NCBI GenBank assembly: GCA_007258455.2
Contig: VDFB02275638.1
Coordinates: 1 to 64,000 of the forward strand
From: Sequoia sempervirens
Lineage: Eukaryota; Streptophyta; Pinopsida; Cupressales; Cupressaceae
DNA: 64,000 bases
Direction of reading: 5' to 3'
The notes under the pieces were generated by a model. The model was not told the DNA's origin and searched no databases. It was given only the letters and a program-made list of their open reading frames with translations. The position numbers were made by a program, and so were the translations under genes. Of the stretch, positions 11,963 through 23,704 are shown piece after piece; the first letter of the stretch is position 1, and each line of letters opens with the position of its first letter.

Positions 11963-12585
11963 AGATATCAATCACCCTCTTTATCTGCCATCTTTATCTC
12001 TCTATCATCTCTCTATATGTTTCTATTAATTATATATATATATATCTTTTCTTCCCTCTATTTATCTTTGCCTCTTTTTTTATGTGAGCTTTGCTCTGTC
12101 TATGTCTACTCTTTCTCTTTTAGTTTGCTCTGTTGCTTCCCTCCTCTGCTGTGCTCTCTTTATTTTGTAGCCTCTTTTCTCATACCCTACCTATCTCTCT
12201 ATATATCTATCTCTTTATCTCTTTTTCTCCTCATCTCTCTATTTCTGTTATCTATACTCTCTACCTATCTATCTCTATCTCTATCTCTATCTTTCTATCT
12301 CTATCTCTCTATATCTATCTCTATCTCTATCTTTGTATACTTTGTTTTTCCTCTCTCTTCTCTCTTTTCTCCCTATCCCTCTTTTTATCCCTTTATTTCT
12401 ATCTTTGTTCCTCTCTTTATCTATCTTCGTCTCTTTCTCCTCCTTTGCCTCATTTTGCTCCCTCTCTTGCTCTCTTTCTATTTTTTCTCTCTTCACCTAT
12501 CTATATATCTTATCTCTATCTCCCTCTCCCTTTTCTCTTCATTTCTCTTTCTCTCTTTCTCTCTCTATATAGTTGTCTCCTTAAG
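11963..12585. repeat. Pyrimidine-rich CTCTAT tract abutting the GA tract
   Basis: Strand composition flips within a few dozen bases near 11960, from purine-rich to pyrimidine-rich TCTATCTC repeats. The two tracts could fold on each other as an imperfect hairpin of low-complexity DNA. No gene. Confidence 0.88.
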
Positions 12586-14097
12586 TGTGCACGGGTAAAT
12601 TGAAGAGGTCTTAAAGGTGAATTACCATATCCTTAATCAAATGACATGCTACCTTGAGCATAACTCCCCAAGTCCACACATGTCATCCTTGGATTGTTGA
12701 CATGAAACAATCAATTGAAAGTTAGTTTCTCTTTTCTCTCTCTTTTCATGTGTGTCTCTTATATTTCTCTCTCTCTATCTTTTGAGTTTCTCTCTCTTTA
12801 TTAGCTGATAGGCTACATATAGTGTAAGCCTAAAACAAGTCTCACACTTGCAAACAACTATTGCGTCATTGGAAAACAAGTTTCAATTGCCATTTAATGG
12901 TAAACCAACTGCAGTTTAACTATAAAATCTTCTAAAATATAAGGTAAAAGCCTCCAAAATCTCACTTATCGCATAAAAGCCAGATAAATATTGATTTGAC
13001 AACTACATGGGAATATTGATGGCAACTTTCTTTTTTAATTTGCATTGGTTTATGTTTTAAATTTGTATGTAAATATTTCATAATTGGATAATACTTAATT
13101 TCCACTTATTATTAATTGATTAATCTAGCCACATGCAACTCATCTATGCGCAAACACATACTCTCTAACATATTAACATACATATAGTTTTCTATCGGTG
13201 TAATTCTTGAACCTCCTTTAGATGCAAGTACTAGTATATATACCTCTCTCTATATAGAATTGTCTCCCCCTCTATCTCTCTTTCATTTTCCTAATCTCTC
13301 CAAAGATCAATTAAACTATTATATTTTTTATATATTAATTTAATTTGTTCTAAATATAATATAACATATATATACTATTATATATAATAATAAATATAAT
13401 TATATTACATATGATTTAATTTGTATTATATAAAATATATATAATATATTAATTATATTTATATACTAATTTTTGTATTATATAAAAATATAATTATTAA
13501 TTATTAATTATAATAATTTTATATATGTATTTAATAGTTTTGTTAAAGAATATAATATATAATAATAATAAGTAGTATAATTATAATGTTTATAATTTAT
13601 TTTTATATATAAAATATACATTATATATTAATTATGCTAATATATAGTTAACTACGTAGTGTAAAGGATGCCATGATTTTAAAACCTAAATGTGCTCATT
13701 ATTAGAATCTTGGCACTATGTTTTCATTTTAATAAACATACTCTAAAACCCTCATCAAAACCTTATTTTAGGTTGCAGCTCGCCAAATTCGAGAAGTGAA
13801 AACTCAATACTAGTGAGGAAGAGTTAGGAGGAGCGGATGGCAGGAGAAAGCAACGAAAAATGGCGAAAAATAGCTAAAAAATGGCAAAAAATGATGAATG
13901 GTTGAGATTCGTTTAATCGTCTTGTTAAGCTGAAAGGCTTCTTACACTCACATCAATGAGTATGTGCACATTTTATTCTCCCCATTAAAATTGACGTCTA
14001 CTAACCCGTCGCAAAGTAATACTATATTTAAGATTTTTTATATATGTAAGCTTTAAAAGCATGCATTATCATCTTCTTTTTATAGTTCTACTATATA
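12586..14097. other. Non-coding, strongly AT-rich region
   Basis: No gene found. From about 13320 the sequence becomes extremely AT-rich with scattered TATA dinucleotide runs. A stretch at about 12793-12850 resembles 2805-2862 in reverse complement (shared gagacttgtttta and a nearby tagcct...ggct motif). Confidence 0.5.
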
Positions 14098-14434
14098 TGA
14101 AATTTTAAAGAAAATATAATATAATATTCTAATTTAAGAAAATATAATATAGTATTCTAATTTAAGAAAATATAATATAGTATTCTAATTTTAATATATA
14201 TAATTTTACATGATTTTTAATTTATAATATTTGTTATGGAAATACATATTAATTTACAATACTTTCATGCTTCTATAATTTTTAGAAGATTTTTAACAAG
14301 ATGCTTTTAAATATCTAATAAAAAAATTAAAAATAAATACAATATGATATATATATATATATTGAAATCAATATATTTTTAAAGTTGTTCTAAAACTGTT
14401 TGAAATTTTAAATAAAATATAATATAGTATTCTA

Positions 14435-14471
<37 letters not shown>

Positions 14472-14990
14472 TTAGAATATATATATATAATTTTACATGA
14501 TTTTTAATTTATAATATTTGTTATGGAAATACATATTAATTTACAATATTTTCACACTTTTATAATTTTTAGAATATTTTTAACAAGATAATCTTAAATG
14601 TCTAATAAAAAAAATTAAAAAAATATATAATATTATATATATTGAAATCAATATATATTTTTGTTTGGCAAGGGAGATACAAGAAACTTTTGCTTTATTT
14701 TTAAAGTTGTTTTAAAACTGTTTGAAATTTTTAAGAAAATATAATATAGTATTCTAATTTCTAATAGTAATACATATAATTTTACAATATTTGTTATGCA
14801 AATACATATTAATTTTCAATATCTTCACACTTTTATAATTTTAAGAAAAAATTTAACAAGATTATCTTGAATATCTAATAAAAAAATTAAATAAATACAA
14901 TATTATATATATACTGAAATCAATATATATCATTGTTTAGCAATGGAGATGCAAGAAACTTTTGTTTTGTTTTTAAAGCTATTTGAAAAC
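14098..14990. repeat. Tandem array of ~300-bp AT-rich units
   Basis: Three units start near 14098, 14401 and 14723. Each carries in order gaaatttt, aaaatataatatagtattct, atttgttatg, aatacatattaatttacaat, ttataattttta, ctaataaaaaaattaaa and gaaatcaatatat. Unit 1 also holds an internal 28-bp triplication (14105-14188). Units 2 and 3 share an extra segment with 'gagatrcaagaaacttttg' that unit 1 lacks. This is satellite-like, non-coding. Confidence 0.85.
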
Positions 14991-15102
14991 TTTTATTTTT
15001 AGTTTTAAAGCTGATATTTTTTATTTTATATGGAGTCACTACGGTGCACATCCATATATAATGCGCAAACCAGAAAGAATATTTGTTTTCCTTTGATATA
15101 TA

Positions 15103-15455
15103 GAATTTCATATTGCAAAGGTATGCCTGTTCATTTTTCCCTGCTTGAAGTTGCATTTCTAGCTAGAAATATTAATGTGTGATTTTTTTAGTTTTTTGTG
15201 TAGCTACCATTGCAAAATTGCTCATGCTCCCATTCTCGTTCATGAATAGAATAATATCTCTTTTACTGTTTTAAGAACAAAATTTATGTGCTTTATTTTA
15301 TTTTTGATTCTATGAAGCCGATATTGTTTTATGTTGATGTTACAAAAGGTGGAATAAAGGAAAGCATCGACAATTAGGAGAGGGAGAATTTCATATTGTA
15401 GAGGTATGCCTGTTCATTTGTCCCTGCTTGAAGTTGCATTTCTAGCTAGAAATAT
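15103..15455. repeat. Direct repeat, two 70-bp copies 283 bp apart
   Basis: The segment starting gaatttcatattg and containing aggtatgcctgttcat and agttgcatttctagctagaa occurs at 15103-15172 and 15386-15455 with very few differences. The spacing is close to the unit length of the preceding array, so this may be a decayed continuation of it. Confidence 0.8.
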
Positions 15456-16136
15456 TGTGTGATTTTCTAAGTTTATTCACATAGTAATTAATCCACATAT
15501 AGATGCCTTTTATATTAGGATAAGTTAAGATCAAAGGAATTGCATGCACGAACCAAAAGAAGAGAATTTTATTACCTTAGAAAGCTTTTCATTAAGGCAG
15601 AGGGCTAATTAGATTCTATATGTAGGAAGAAGAAATAAATGCCTAGAAAAATATTTTAGAAGAAACAATAAGTAGGTGGAATCTATGGTGACTGTAGCTC
15701 TTTGTTGTATTTGTTGTTACTCTAATCTTTTGTGACTCTTTTCTCTTTCCTCATTGTTGTTTTTTGGAATGGTGGATGCCAAAATAGATTTAAAATTACT
15801 TTTATAGGATTAGGATTTGTTATGATGTTCATTTAAAAACAAAAGTGAAAGTGTTCATGCAATATACAACATTGTGTGGTGCAGTCTAGAAATAGAGGGT
15901 CCAATGAAAGATAGTATAATCGAACAATCTAAACAATAAAATTTAAAACTATACCTGTTATAATAATAAAATATTATCATAATATTATTGAACTGTCTCT
16001 TTTGTACAACTAAAATTCTTGCATTCCTGAAAGTGATTGAATTATGCGCAATGAATTTTGTATCAGAAAAGAATCTCGATCCATTGTTATGTTTTAGAAT
16101 GAGTTTCCTCAATCCTTCACTAGGCCAGGTCGCACT
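15456..16136. other. No gene seen
   Basis: An 85-codon minus-strand open frame at 15855-16112 has no recognisable motif and is AT-rich. Nothing else found. Confidence 0.35.
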
Positions 16137-16274
16137 ATGTTAGCACTACTTCTTTATGCGGCATTGTTGGGGACTATAATTTTCTATGGGAGTTCCTCTT
16201 CCCACAGTGGTAACGGATGGAAATGGAGGTCAGAGCTCACCGATTCGATATGCAACAAGACATTACACCTGACG
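16137..16274 (+). CDS. Possible first exon encoding a membrane-anchor segment (speculative)
   Basis: An ATG at 16137 opens 46 codons with less AT-rich composition than the surroundings. Residues 1-18 are hydrophobic (LALLLYAALLGTIIFYG, a possible single transmembrane or signal anchor), followed by a Ser-rich stretch and WKWRSELTDSIC. The frame runs into a good splice donor (gacg|gtatgt) at 16275. The shape fits a type II membrane protein such as a Golgi enzyme, but I do not recognise the family and found no second exon. It could be a gene fragment or chance. Confidence 0.25.
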
Positions 16275-18307
16275 GTATGTGTTTCCACACTGTTATCTGA
16301 TAACAACTAAGATGTCCCATTCATGTCTGCAATTTCAAATTAACCATGCCTATCAAAAAAGACAACCAGAATATGAAATTTAATATATATTGAAATAAAG
16401 AAAAGATGGTATAAAGATCATTATTACCGTAAAACCAATCCCATCTTTAGGTAGTGAAAATTTGTCCCACACCCCAATATTTTCTTTCTTCAAAATTATA
16501 TGGGGAGGTTGATCAATTCATTTCTTTAACAAGTTCATTTTCGCTTTACCTAGACAACACTTATGCTTTGGAGATCAAGTTTGTTCAGGCCATGTTTGAC
16601 TTTAAGCAAGCATAAATTGAATGGATGGATCGATTACCTTTTAGGCATAAGAAAAAAAAGGTTTCATTGTCCAAATTGTTTTTGAATGATTGTAAATCTT
16701 AAAAATAACTCCAACTCACTCAATATATAATTATATATAAACTGTCAGCAACATTTTTTTTGGAAAGATGCAACTCATCTAGGGTTTTTCAGATTTCTAC
16801 TATAAATATAATATATTTTATTTTGAATCTTGTTTTCTTCTTGGAAATGAAGCCAAAAGAGAAAACTCAAATCCATAAAGATCAAGTCCTAATTCCAAGG
16901 AATGGATCCTCAACTGAATCATTCCTTCAGAAGATGTATTTGTAGTTGCAAAACCTCTGATAAAGGGTTACATGATCCAAGGGGGAGACAATCCAATTGA
17001 TGCAAATTGATGATTTGGAAACCCTTAAGCATTCTACTCATTTGATCTCTAAAAGGCGTGAGGATTTGGCCTTATGTAGCTAAGATTTAACTATGTATGT
17101 TGATAACCTTTGAGGAATTCCACATGTTGGATATCTACAAATTTTTGGCCTTTTTATTCTCCCTGTCATCTCTAAATATGGTGTAATTGGAGACCTGAGG
17201 CATGAGTTTTTGGAGCAAAGGATTAAGGTGGTAAAAAACCAGGATGGTAGTTTGGTACTGGAACTATCATATTGTTAAAAGGTGGGAGTAATTACTTATT
17301 TTTGTATGTGTTCCTTTCAATCCCAATAGTGGGGTGTTTTTTTGTGTAGATATTATGTAATAATCATCCTAACTTATTTCAATTTTTATGCCCATATGTA
17401 TTAAGCTTTTCTTATATTTGGTGTGGACCCTATAGTACCCACAATTAACCTATCAAAAAAATATTTTAAGTTTCACATCTATAGTTTAAAATACTTATTT
17501 TAGAATTTTGGATTTGCTTGAACATTCAGAGTAATGGTCGTATCAATTTATACAGTAAAGATTTAGATGTCCACTTTCTAACTTAGCATTTCTATTTCCA
17601 CCATAGTGTTCACAACATTCTTCCAAATAGTAGTTAAGTTCATAATATGTCAGATGTTTCACTTGTGGTCTTTGTTTTAGAGTTTGCAAGATAGGAGTGT
17701 AACACATTACTTTAATTTAATAAAGATAATGCTACTAATTATGTAGCAGCTTGTAAAATATCGAAGGTAAAACAACTTACCTCATTTTACATCCATGTGT
17801 ATCACATTGCAAAGATCCGATCTTAAACATAGATATTATTATTGGAACTTAAGGAAAAAATTATACAATTGCAAGTGAATTTATTATTAAAAAAAAAATT
17901 ACATCACATTATGAAATTAAATAAAAAAATACCCTTAATAATGAAAAATATACTCCTCAAACAAGATAACTTTTCGGCTTATTTTATATATATTAATATT
18001 TAATATATGTATGCTAGTTCATAATGGGAACGCCTTTGGCGTAGTAAGATTAAATGACATCCATTGAGTAGTAGGTAAAAAAATTCCACAGTCCGCAAAA
18101 GATTAAATAAAATGACATCCATTGAGGTTATAATGTGGAACACGGACAATATATCACATGAAAGACAATTGAAGCTACACGCCTCTTCTCTTTCCAAAAC
18201 AGGTCAGTTGGTTTGCCTCATCGTACTCTTAGGAGAATGGAAATTACAGCTTCCCACTCTGCTACTGGCAAAAACAAACGATGAAGCCACAACTGATATC
18301 AACCATA
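16275..18307. other. Non-coding; possible LINE 3' tail
   Basis: No gene recognised. The stretch at about 17280-17465 (ttttatgcccatatgtatta... ending acctatcaaaaaaatatttt) resembles the 3' end of a plant LINE in the plus orientation, but this is weak. A short duplication of 'aatgacatccattgag' is seen at about 18051-18066 and 18111-18126. Confidence 0.3.
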
Positions 18308-18379
18308 TATCAGAGCCAGGTTTCGATCCTGGGACCTGTGGGTTATGGGCCCACCACGCTTCCGCTGCGCCACTCTGAT
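18308..18379 (-). tRNA. Initiator tRNA-Met (anticodon CAT)
   Basis: A 72-nt minus-strand cloverleaf starting ATCAGAG, paired fully with CTCTGAT. The A1-T72 acceptor end marks a eukaryotic initiator. The anticodon arm GTGGG-CCCATAA-CCCAC gives CAT, and the T arm carries GATCGAAA rather than TTCGAAT, another initiator feature. Its 3' end is the primer type used by the Copia (41724) and Gypsy (about 47370) elements in this window. Confidence 0.96.
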
Positions 18380-18529
18380 GGGCAGATGAAATCGTACTTA
18401 TAGATTATCATACAACGAGTGATAAAATTAAAGGGTTGCCATAATGTCTGAGTGCAGGCTCCAACTGCATAGGCCACCGTTACAATGTCTTACCCTAGGA
18501 CGATTTACTAAGTGAAAAATTTACTAATC

Positions 18530-18603
18530 TGACTGAGCCCAGGTTCGAACTGGAAACAGTTAGTGTGGGAAACTACAGTGATAACACCTTACACCACCCA
18601 TAT
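18530..18603 (-). pseudogene. tRNA-Val pseudogene (anticodon changed to CCC)
   Basis: A 74-nt minus-strand copy clearly related to the tRNA-Val(CAC) at 5988. D-arm (TGGTGTAA..GTTATCAC) and T-arm (CCAG-TTCGAAC-CTGG) are preserved. In the acceptor stem, ATATGGG against CTCAGTC has three mismatched pairs. The anticodon loop reads TTCCCAC, which would place CCC (a Gly anticodon) where CAC should be. The damaged acceptor stem argues it is not functional. Confidence 0.85.
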
Positions 18604-18764
18604 GGTACTATTACGGTTTGAAATAAAATATATTTTATCTAAATATTTGCTATTAATTTTCTGAGACTGAGAAAGATAAAACGAATGATATGCGTGTTCA
18701 ACCTCATACTCCATCTCTCTATAGTCGAAAGTGACATGCGTAAAAATTAAACCGCATTCCGTAC

Positions 18765-18836
18765 GCGTTTGTAGTCCAACGGTTAGGATAATTGCCTTCC
18801 AAGCAATAGACCCGGGTTCGACTCCCGGCAAACGCA
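18765..18836 (+). tRNA. tRNA-Gly (anticodon TCC)
   Basis: A 72-nt cloverleaf. The acceptor GCGTTTG pairs with CAAACGC. The anticodon arm TTGC-CTTCCAA-GCAA gives TCC, and the T arm is CCGGG-TTCGACT-CCCGG. It matches plant nuclear tRNA-Gly(TCC). A TTTTT terminator is at 18840-18844. It lies 82 bp from the divergently placed tRNA-Glu. Confidence 0.97.
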
Positions 18837-18917
18837 CTATTTTTAATGTGTTTTTCGCTATTTGCTCGTAAAAATCTCTGTGCACTACTGTCATATTTTG
18901 CACGGCAAAAGATATCT

Positions 18918-18989
18918 TCCGTTGCCGGGACTCGAACCCGGGTCTCTCGGGTGAGAGCCGAGTATCCTAACCAACTAGACTACAACGGA
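18918..18989 (-). tRNA. tRNA-Glu (anticodon CTC), second copy
   Basis: Minus-strand 72-nt gene differing from the copy at 5423 by a single T-loop base (TTCGAGT versus TTCAAGT). All stems are intact. The downstream flank (agatatcttttgccgtgcaa) resembles that of the other copy, pointing to a duplication wider than the tRNA itself, and contains the TTTT terminator. Confidence 0.97.
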
Positions 18990-21900
18990 GGATATTTTTA
19001 GCTGTTGGGCTATATTATTTGTGAGCTTTCAATTGGAAAAGTCTTACGCCGTTAAACAGCTGCGGGTTGTGTTAAATTGCAAAGTAGATTACTTGTTTTC
19101 AGTCACCGCCAGAAGAAATCAGATCTGGAGAACATTTAATTTCACATAGTGGAGACATTCCTCGCCTGATGCCTGAAAATAATATTTGATACGAAACCAA
19201 TATATTTCCGTTGAAGGCTGCAAACATCTCGTCTCGAGCACAAGATAATTGTTAAATAAGATTCAGTAATTGTTTTTTTCAGTGGCATCTCCTAGAATGA
19301 TCTGCACTACGTGTCGAATAAAATCAAATCATATCTGATTAAAACAATCGTATCGAATCAAATATACCTTTAGATTCTCAGTTGCTTCTCCTTTATTTCT
19401 GTCTATTTGCCTTTTATCCGCCGCCATTGGACAGGGTACAAAAAAGCTTTGAAGCAGAGGAGTTTATATGTGTTCTACAAGATGTAGAGGAAGGGCAGAT
19501 TGTTGCAGAAGGGATTGTGTGCAGTGCGAGGAAGAGGTCATGACTCATTGCTCTAATCAGAATGAAAAATAACAAAGCTTAAGCCTTGATCTTCTGACCT
19601 AGAGGATGAAAAGAGATCCTTGCTTAGTCCTTTAGAGGGGAAGCAGGGCATCTTAGCTATGCGTACCACTTCAAAGTTAAGAAGATATTAAACTATTGAA
19701 TATTTTTGTTTGCATGCCATCAATCTTTTGGCTGGAAGATCAATGTCTACTTCAGCTTTAAAAAAAAATTATTGCGCAATGTTTATTGTCCATTTCTACT
19801 ATGTTCACAGTTCTTTTGTACTCTGCTAATTTTTACATTTACAGATCTTTTTTAAGACAAGATGCAATATTTAACATTCTTTATTCCAGGCACAAAGCTT
19901 TCCTATACTATCTTCTTTCTTCCCTGCATAGCCATACACCCAATATCTCATAACATTATTAAAGAACTTTTGGATTCTCCTAAATCGTCATAAATAAACA
20001 TGTTAATTTTTTACCACTTGTGTAAGATTCGTAGGACCGTGAGAATCAGTTCCCAACAAAGAGAATGATCTATTGTGTTTATGAGGTGATGAGACTCATT
20101 TATGTGACCTAGTACGTCAGTTAAAAATCTAAATCGCGTGCTCATCTTTGGAGGGCACCTGAGAAGGTTTTAAAATTCAATTGCTCTTTTGCACATCACA
20201 AATTTGAGAGCATTCATAATCTAGACTCATCAGCTGCAGCTATACCCTGATTTATAAACATAATAAGTGTTGTGCCCATAGAATGTTCTTAATACCAATT
20301 CCCTCCTGTACTATTTCCCAGAGAAAGCATGCCATACAGTATTGAAGGCTGATTAAAACAAATTTGCAGCAATGCCTACATTGGCACACACCCTATTTCA
20401 AAACATGCAAGACTAGCACACAACTGTGTGCCACAGAATGTCGAGAAAGTTTGAATGAATATTTACAAAGAAAATAAACTTTGTCAACTAAAACCAGCAA
20501 GGCAAGCGCTTGATCAGGTGTGAACCTGATAAGGTATACTACATGTTTTTGGAAAATTTTGCAAATTGCATTCATAGTTACACTCCATATGAGCAGAACG
20601 ACGAGTATGAGGTTTAGAATTATCAAAACTATATGTATTGGTGTGCATCAGGTATAGTTTCTTTTGAAGGAGAAGTGAAGAATTGTATTTAGAATGCCTA
20701 AGAACACACCCAGCAAAGAAAAATCAGATGTTTATTAAGTCAGAACTCGCACCAGCATTGTATGAAACATGTCAAAGGTAGTAAAAATATAAATTGCAAA
20801 GTCAAAACTACCTATACAGTCACAGGTGTGTGCTGATGAGTGACTGAGGTTTGTATCAGTGAAAACAAGCATTGGCATAGCAATGCGTGCGTCAAAGACA
20901 GGGGAGGACAGACTTTGGAATTTGAAAATTGAAAGAACAGTTCATTGGCATATAACAGCAAAGATTAAAATCTCCAAAGTTTACACAGGCTCTTGATGGC
21001 GCACACACTTATAAGCCAAAATCAGGTTTACAAAAAGAAAAGCTGTGAATCCATATATAGGCGTGTGTGCGTATTAGTGGGAATTTCAAAAACAAAAGAT
21101 ATTTTCATTCATATAGGTGTGCCTAGTAAGATGGCTGATCAACAGTGAGACTAACTGCCAGATCAATTTCCTCTGCTGTAGAAAACCTTCTGATTTCAAA
21201 CGTCCTCAGAACATTAGAGGGTCCCAAACATGCACTAGTGCACGCACTACCACTTCGAAACTGCAACCTCCTCGAGAAACATTAGCAAGCTCTCTCCTTC
21301 AACGTATGCAAAAGAAATATTTGCATTCCCAACATACCTATCAAGGAAAGTTATATAGGGAAAAAGAATTGCATAAAATATTTGTGAATCTTTCAATAGG
21401 ATGGGCCTCACTTAGCCAGCTGAATTATTTGTCTGAGTTTTGATTCCCTTCCCTCTCAATTAACAAGAAGCTGATGTGGGATATCATTTTAAGCCATTGA
21501 TGCCAGTTTACACATTTTGGGTTGTTTTTACTAAAAATATATATATATATATATATATATAGGAAACTTAAGATTATCCGGTCTTCATTAACTACCACTT
21601 CTAAACCTTGCTTCTCGTTGATTTGGTTGCCATATTATATATATCTCCAAACATCAAACATACTTATTTACCTACAAACTAATAAAGCTTGGGCACATAA
21701 AGTAATATTCTTCAAGTTACTTACTGACTAAGTCTGCCATAATGTGGAGACATGTCTTTTCTTTTTCTGTCTAAGTAATATACCTGTTAAAAACTATACA
21801 AGTGTGCACAAGCATGGAGGAATTATTATCAAGCAACTGTCCCAAAATATATGCTTGACGGTCATAAACAACCATCAAATGTAATGCATATTCTGAGGAT

Positions 21901-23285
21901 TTATTTAGTGCCATAGACCGTGGGAATAGATGTTGCAGATAAAACATGCATAAGCTGAAAGAATGATGTTGCTTCACAATTGAGTAGCTGGAATTTAACT
22001 TGGATGGGATGAAACAGTCACATCCTCAGGCTGGCATAAGAAATCCATAAAGTGTATTGAAGAATGTGCAAACCTAGCATCATCGAAGATGGAATGGTCT
22101 CAGTGTCTTTAGAAGTTGAACTTATTGTTCTTTTTGCCTACAGGAAAGTGGAGTACTTCAATTGGGCGATGGGAGAAACTGAGGAATATGTACCTCCGGC
22201 CCCTCTCCAAACTAGGGAATTAGAACTATTTATAGCTAAATTTGCAATAGATCTATTTATAAATTTGTTTCAAAATCTAGTCCTCGATTGTAAGAACAAC
22301 AAGATCTAAGTAATTCATGACATAGATGAAATCTTTGCTATCATGAGGAATGTTCTTTGTTTCATCAATGAAGTCTTGGATTAGATGATTACATGTATGC
22401 CTAATGAATTACAATGTCCAATTTTCCTATGGAAAATAAGAGATACAGCTAAGCATAAACCTCTCATCTGACCTTTTCTATTGAAAGTTTTGAGTGCGCG
22501 CTCTCAAAGCAAAGATTGTTGAAGGGACAACTGAGTCTAGAGTAATGCCTTGCCCCGAGGTGCTTGCATTGTAGCTCAGTTCAAGTTGAGCTACTGGGTA
22601 TGTTACTTGATCATGAGCTTGCTACTTCAATCTATTCACAACAAACAAAGATTAGATCTGAAAACATCACAAAAGAATTTTGCAGCCTTCTATGCAAAAG
22701 TGTTGCAACTTTAATCTATTGACAAGGAATGAAACAAGGAAGACATGCAGCTCCAAACGTGGAAGACATGCAATGTGTTTAGGGACGTGGCTATTAACAA
22801 TAGGCTTGGCCTTTTAAGCATCTACCTCCTCAGATTTATCGGCGGTGCTGACTTTTTCCTGGCATCGGTTGGCTCTTGCTTTGGTAGGCTCCATTCCGGC
22901 TAGCTCTTTAGGACCTGTAGTAGCTATGTTCTGTAATAGCCAAGTGGAACCACGATTTGAGGCTTTAGCTACGTGGAACACACCGTGATTGCCCTTAGAT
23001 TGGTTAGTTACCACTCCAAGTACAAATTCCTACCTACAAGAGGTTTCAGATTTTCGAAACTCTTCACTGGTTTCTCACGCAATGATTTTCTTCTCCTTGC
23101 TATTCATGGGAATTTCACCATATAGTGCCTCTATGTACCCCATTTACCGATATATCTATTGTTATGAATTTTATTTTTTCCTATAATCATTTCATTTCAT
23201 AATGTTTGTTTGAAAACTAAATATGAATAAAAAATATATATCTTTAATTTATTTATTAATTTTATTTTTTTTATTAAAACAATAT
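18990..23285. other. 4.3 kb without a recognised gene
   Basis: Composition is closer to unique plant DNA than the neighbouring repeats. A short frame at about 19428-19545 (EAEEFICVLQDVEEGQIV) is compositionally protein-like but too short to name. AT dinucleotides occur at about 21537-21561. A hairpin gtagctca...tgagctac lies at about 22571-22594. The 108-codon frame at 21117-21443 shows no motif. I cannot support any gene here. Confidence 0.35.
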
Positions 23286-23289
23286 TTCT

Positions 23290-23470
23290 ATCCACATTGG
23301 GGTTGACCTTGCAGTGCAACGGTTAAGTTGTAAGGGCAACAGTTGGCTGTCTAAGATTTGAATCTCACAGTGGAAGTGGGATTGCCGCAGGGAGAAAGCG
23401 GTTGCAGGGTCAACAAAGGTAGCAGCAACGGTATGTGGCCTCACTGGTTCATAACTCATAACTCCAATCA
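23290..23470 (+). mobile_element. Candidate tRNA-derived SINE
   Basis: From about 23300 the sequence has an A-box-like TGCAGTGCAACGGTTAAG and, some 35 bp further on, a B-box-like GATTTGAATCTC, the internal pol III promoter layout of tRNA-derived SINEs. A non-tRNA body follows to about 23470. There is no clear poly-A or T-rich tail or target duplication, so the assignment is tentative. It lies immediately outside the left arm of the PPR palindrome. Confidence 0.35.
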
Positions 23471-23704
23471 AAAGCGTGGCACGGCGTCACACACACTAAG
23501 CTTTGACTGAGTGTGGACGTGTCGTGGGCCCCACTCTTAACCGGCCATTCCAAGTTTATACTTTTACCTTTCCCGTTACTGATCGCCGTTTCCGTTTCCC
23601 CTGTTCACCGTTAGCATTCAAAATTTTCCCGCGCAGTCTCACCACTTCAGCACATTCAAAACCAGGTTTCCCACGTGCTTGGTTTTCATTTGTCACTCGC
23701 GGTC

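Noticed and set aside
10501..12603. Several overlapping 100-230 codon frames on both strands
   Set aside because: Produced by GA-rich and CT-rich low-complexity DNA lacking stop-codon composition; no domain or codon structure.
18442..18513. Possible second decayed tRNA-Val on the minus strand
   Set aside because: Only the 3' portion (GCAGTTGGAGCCTGC then ACTCAGACA) resembles a T arm and acceptor; no D arm or anticodon arm can be drawn convincingly.
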